Positions 39,501 to 45,500 of a stretch of 60,000 nucleotides of DNA are shown piece by piece. The first letter of the stretch is position 1, and every line of letters begins with the position of its first letter. This DNA is from Antedon mediterranea (taxonomy: Eukaryota > Echinodermata > Crinoidea > Comatulida > Antedonidae), in assembly GCF_964355755.1 (NCBI RefSeq), contig NC_092674.1:24332001-24392000 (forward strand), given 5' to 3'. A model generated the notes under the pieces. That model saw nothing but the letters and a program-made list of their open reading frames with translations. It was not told the DNA's origin and searched no databases. A program made the translations under genes and the position numbers.

Positions 39501-42500
39501 ACCATACACTACAATATTCATTTACCTTCGTTTGTGTATTTACTTTTTTTTAATAACTGGATTCTACTTCTGTGGCGTATACAGTATAAAGTGATTTTAT
39601 AGCAATACTTTTCTGGTATAAGAAATATAGACAGTTCGGTGTGTTAGCAGCTAATAATATAAACTTGCCCAAAGTTTGTATTTATTGTCTTTTTTATGTT
39701 AGTCCACCAGTCGACGTTTCGAATTTTGTCTGAAAATACAGTTTACAAGCTCAAGTAATGTACGTATGTGCCAAAATATTTATATTTTTACTATATTAAG
39801 TTAAAACTCCGTTTGAACCCAGACTACTAATAATAATATAGGCTCTATATGATATGATATCAACTACCGTACTGCAGGTCGAGAATAGTGTAACAAAATG
39901 CCCCATATTTAGCTTGATTTGAAAAGTTTATTTTGGTTTGTATCCCGGTGTTCTATGTATAAAGTTATGTTAACCTACCGCAGACGATATTATCTTTCGT
40001 AGCTGAGGGTGTGAAAACATCATTTATTGTGTATTCTATGCCTATTAAAACCGTATTGTCTGTAGATATAAGTTAACTTGATAAGCAATGTGGCCTACAT
40101 GAATTACGAATCATAAACAAAAAGTTCTAGGTGGGAGTTTTAAACGCCCATGCATGATATCAACCTACGAACCCAGTTTATCTTTATCACTGATTTGATT
40201 TTCAATTGTATACGTACGATCTATACGTTTCTTGAATTCACACGAAATACGTTGATTTATGACAACACCCGATTCTCAGTATTGTATCTAGATACTGATG
40301 AGATACTTTATTACCAAAATTACTATACTAGACAAATACTGTAGTGTACCGTAGTATGTGGAGATAAAGCGTGGTTCCCACTGGAACGCAACGCAGCGAC
40401 GTATCGACGCAAAGTGATGCATTGCGTAACGCAATAGTGCTGTAAAAATCGCAGGTTTGATTTCACGCAGGTGAGGGCAAACACAATGAATGGATAGGCA
40501 TTTTCTTAGATTGCGTTACGTTGGGTCGCAAGTGAGAACCAAGCTTAAAGCTTGGTACTTTATATTCATTCACACAACACGGCGTCATTGATTCAAACGA
40601 CGGAACGTAACGCAACCTACGCAACGTAAGAAAATGCCCTTCCGGTAAATTGTGTTTTCCCCCGCTTGCATGAAATCAAATCTGCGATATTTGCAGCATT
40701 GTTGCGTCGTCGGTTCCCACTTATGATTACGCAATACAGCACTTTGTGTCAAACGTCGCTGCGTTGCGTTACGTTGCATCGCTAGTGGGAACGCTGATTT
40801 ATACGTTGCGTTAAATCATAACGTAATGGCTTTGATTAATATGTTTAATTATTCATACGTTAAATTAAGTTGACTGATGCGTGACGTTGTATTACACTCG
40901 GTTAACATTCGTTGATTAAAGGGGTGGTGGTTACGTCATGTATGTTACGTTTATTAATACGTTAGGCTTACGTTTTAAAATTTATTTCTAAACTTAAAAT
41001 TAACAGACAGTAGTAGTCCAGTGCTTTTCAATTAAATTCAATGTCATTTATTTCCACAATACACAATAACATACACGATAATAAATACAATGAAGTAATG
41101 ATGTGGGGTAGGGTCATATAAAATCCGTTTGCACATTATAGTAGGCCTATTACTGGCAGAAAATGTATGGCTGTATACCCTTCTTACTTTACACGCCTGT
41201 ATGTATATGTCCACGTCGACACTTTCGAAAAAATTTACCCAAGTTTGACCATGAACGTAATAGGCCTGTAGTAGGAGTGAGATTATTGTGCAAAAAGTAC
41301 AGACCTAAACATTTAATGCAGTCCTTGGATATTCACTTGATTGTATGTCAATGTAAACATAAGCTTGTTAACCGTCAAAACTTTACTTAACGAATGATTT
41401 ATGCCAGTGATATTTTCATGGCTACAGACTTCTACCACCAAACGAGATGCTTCCTTTCCGCCACAAACTCCAGCTGCCAAAATAGCTCGAAACTAAATTT
41501 ATTATTCGTCTGCAAAGAGCATCTTGGGAAATAAATTGTCTGGGATTGTTTTTCCATATTGTTTGATTCAATTGGATGTTTGCTCTTAAAACAACAAAAT
41601 TTTGTTACAATAAATCTATCCAGTGGAAATTACTCTTTAACTGTGGCTTTCCAACAGCCTCCAGCCCGGGGCAACGAAATCTGGCACCTCTTTCCTGCAA
41701 TGCTCGGGTCGTATTGGTTGAAAAGGGCATGGCCTTACTAGATTTACAAACACTTATCATGACTTGATCCTCTCAAAAGGGTGGGTGCTAGCATATCTGA
41801 TTAAGATCTCTCAGATCTCACCATATCTCACGAACGAAACGTTGTAGAATACATCGGTATAGAAACAGATGTGTCGCTTGCTGATGGAATATGCTGTAAT
41901 TTGACGTGTTCCCACAAAAGCTGAGACAATTCTGACAATTTAAATGTTGATTAAAATCAGTGTGCCTCGGGTTATGTCTAAAACCAAGTACTGAAGTGTA
42001 AGCATTTTGTTTAAACAAGACTGTATTGACATAGGCCTACACAGTTTTGTAATGTTAAACTTATCCTACTTCATACTAATGTTAGGCCGAATGTCATACG
42101 GTGTTGAAAACGCACATTTCTCACGCCACCATGGATGATGCCCGTTAGTTAGGCTTGGGTTTTTAGATGAATAGAGGGATAAAAGTACATAGGCCTAGCT
42201 GACTAGACTATATTTTACCATATTTTATACAGTTTTTAAATAACGTACATTTATTAACGTTAGGGTTTTTAGACTACACAGGCTATACGCGCTATATAAA
42301 AATAAACTATTATTGATGACATTTTACATTCATCAGTTAATCTTAAATATACTCTGAATGAACGTACATTTATTAAAGTTAGGGTTTTTTAGACAAATAT
42401 TACAGATATACGCAGATATACAGATATCACCCAAAATAATAATTGTTATCAGATAATAAGCTCATTGAGTGCTTGGTTATACGTGCCATATAAAACTATT

Positions 42501-45500
42501 ATTAATAATATTTGTTTACATTCATCAGTTAGGCCATAGTTAGGCCTATGGCCTTTCATCACTTTTAGTTAAAACAATTTCCTTAAAAAACCTTCCCGTT
42601 TCTGGTAGAACAATTTCGTTAGTTTATGTGGCGTAAAGAAGTTATCTGGCAATCCTTGGCTTATGACATTCTGTTCGTTCGTCGACATGATCAGGCCATA
42701 CTAGCTCGATTGACAAATTGCAAATAAATTAGCTGTCTTTGGATGATGATATTTTAATAGATTTGATGGAACCAGACAAGAATTCTATCTTTTTCCTGTT
42801 CCATACACAACACAACTTTACACAACTATAGATTTACGACAGTGCTCCTTATTTTTATTCGGTTGTGTATACAGAAACTCATTGGTTTATTAGTTGTGAC
42901 AGATATTACCGTAACAAAACTTTCCTAGGTCTACGGTAGCTCCTTGTTCCTTTTTGATCTTTATTCCCTCCTCAATTCGTCTCTTTAACAAACAATTTGT
43001 AAGATAATTACTGTAATAACTTTTAATGAACTGTACATAGGCCTACAATGTATTTGACTTGTATCTAATTGTATTGATGTTTTTACATGGTGTTTTTATT
43101 ACGAATGTAACGGGGAGCTGAGTCTCACATTTTATAATTATTATGTGACAATAAAGTACAGTATATCTATGTCTATGTCTATGTACAGGTACCGTAATAA
43201 AAAACTTTCCTAGATCGACGGTAGATCGTTGTTTCTATTAGATTTTTGTACAGCTACCGTAATAAAATTTTCCTAAATATACGTACATCCTTGTTTTTAC
43301 TCGATTTTGTACAGCTACCGTATTAAAACTTCCTAGAATTACGGTAGCTCATATAGTTTTCATTCGGTATTGTTCAGCTACAGTAATAAAACTGTCTAGA
43401 TTCACGGTAGCTTCTTGTTTTTTCTCGGTTTTGTTGTACAGCTACCGTAATAAAAGTTCCTAGATTTACGGTACACCTCATATGGTTTTTATTCGGTATT
43501 GTAAAGTTGTACCGTAATTAAACTTTCCTAGATCTATGGCTGTGTTTTATACAGGGCATAATTCATCTTTCCTAAATTTACTGTAGCTTACGGCTATTTC
43601 AATGTCGTAATAAACGTTCCCAGTTTTCAGTGCGGTAGAGGCAATTTATTATTTTTCCTTTCCTATTTATTAACCTGAACATTCTATATTTAAAGATCTG
43701 TTTTTTTGCACAACAATTTCCGAAAGTTTAAATGTTGTTGAATTCCCAAAGCATATTAAAACCCACAATCAAGGAAGGAAGGAGGTGGGGGAAATATCAT
43801 AGATTATTTTTTAGCTCTACATATGTTAATATACGTGGCCTACTCTACCGACAGATCAAATATATCTATTATTTATTGTCAAATGTTATTTTACGTAGAT
43901 TGCCTGTTGAAAAGGGAAAGATTTATTACAGATCATATCGGACTAAAGGTTAGATCAACTACCAACGAAGATAGATTTATTACTAGATCAGTCATGTCTT
44001 TTCCAATGCTCGCTTTCATAAGTGAAACCTATACTGTAATCATGGAGTACTCGTGCTGTAAATGTAGGCCCAGCCCATATAGTACACATAAATAGGAGGG
44101 CCTATTAAGGGGCAAGTATGCGGCGAAGATCTTCCATATATGATTCATTTATTTACGTTTTCGTCTGAGTATATTTCTACTTCCGAAGCATGGTGGTGGT
44201 GGAGACACCAAGCTTCTGTTTAACGTTGATGTATTGTAAAAGCGTGGTTCCCACTAGCGACGCAACACAAGGACGTAAAGCAACGCAAGTGAATTGACCA
44301 ATCACAAGCGATGGCTTATTCGCTTGTGATTGCTAACTGTCTATAACTTCGCTTGTCATTGGTTAAAACGCTTGCGTTGCGTTTACGTCCTTGCGTTACG
44401 TTCTAGTGGGAACCAAGCTTAAAGAGGTGTTTATGGTTATTTTTGTTATAATGTATACAAAGCCCGTATTTTATTCTAGTTTATGGGTTATGTTTGGGCC
44501 TATGGGATCAGGATCAGTTTGTTTACTTTGGCTGACTAAGATGTTTGTATTTTCACACTGTTTTATCGCCCCTCTTACAAAAAAAAATGGTTTTACATGG
44601 AAACATAGCTTTAAAAAAATATACTGTTCTTCGGGTGACCTGTGATTTTGCGAAGCTAAAATTAATAAAGTCGTTGTCAATCCAAAATCGTAATTAAGTA
44701 AAAAGGTGATTCTAGCTTCAGTGTGTTATTATTTTAAAATTCAGCTTTTTTTAAAGTCTTATAAAATGTACCGGTATTTTAACAGCTCGAATTGTTAATA
44801 GTAAAAGTACTTATCGTTGTATCTGCCCTTTTCACGTTTAGGCTACAACGAATTATTACTGGTATTACAGTAGAAGCGTTGTTTAAATTCACCCCATGCG
44901 AAACAGTACAAAATTCATTCAATTAAAATTAGGCAAAGGTGATGCATGCTACAACTAGCTTGGTATCAGCGTGATACTTGAACTAAGGAATTGTTTTACT
45001 CCCGAATACATTATATGCAATCCAGGATATAACGGATGAGATAAACATGTTTACTTTTATAGTATAATGATTTTTTATCAATACTTAAAGATGTATTGTC
45101 CCCCAAAACATGAAAAATGAAGATTAATTAAGTCATACTTTAAATAGGTTATTTTGTAGTTTTAATAATGTTGATCACTTCCGTAGAAAAAAACGGGGAA
45201 AAAGTAATGTTTTCACTTATAAAATAACATAATACAGGGTTAAATTCATCCAAAAATCCAGCCAAACTGACCATTTTTTTGCTTAAAATTACAGTTTTCA
45301 GGTAAATACATTATTTTAGATCCAATTTTTGGTCAAAGTGGATATCTATTATGTGTCATTAAAATGGCATATTCAACAACAAAAAAGGAAAAAAATTATT
45401 TTTCAAGAGGGAAAATACATCTTTAAATACACTAAAAGTCAATTTCTCTTCACTTGAATGTCACATGCAGGATTGAAATTAAAGTAATCATAATAATTAA

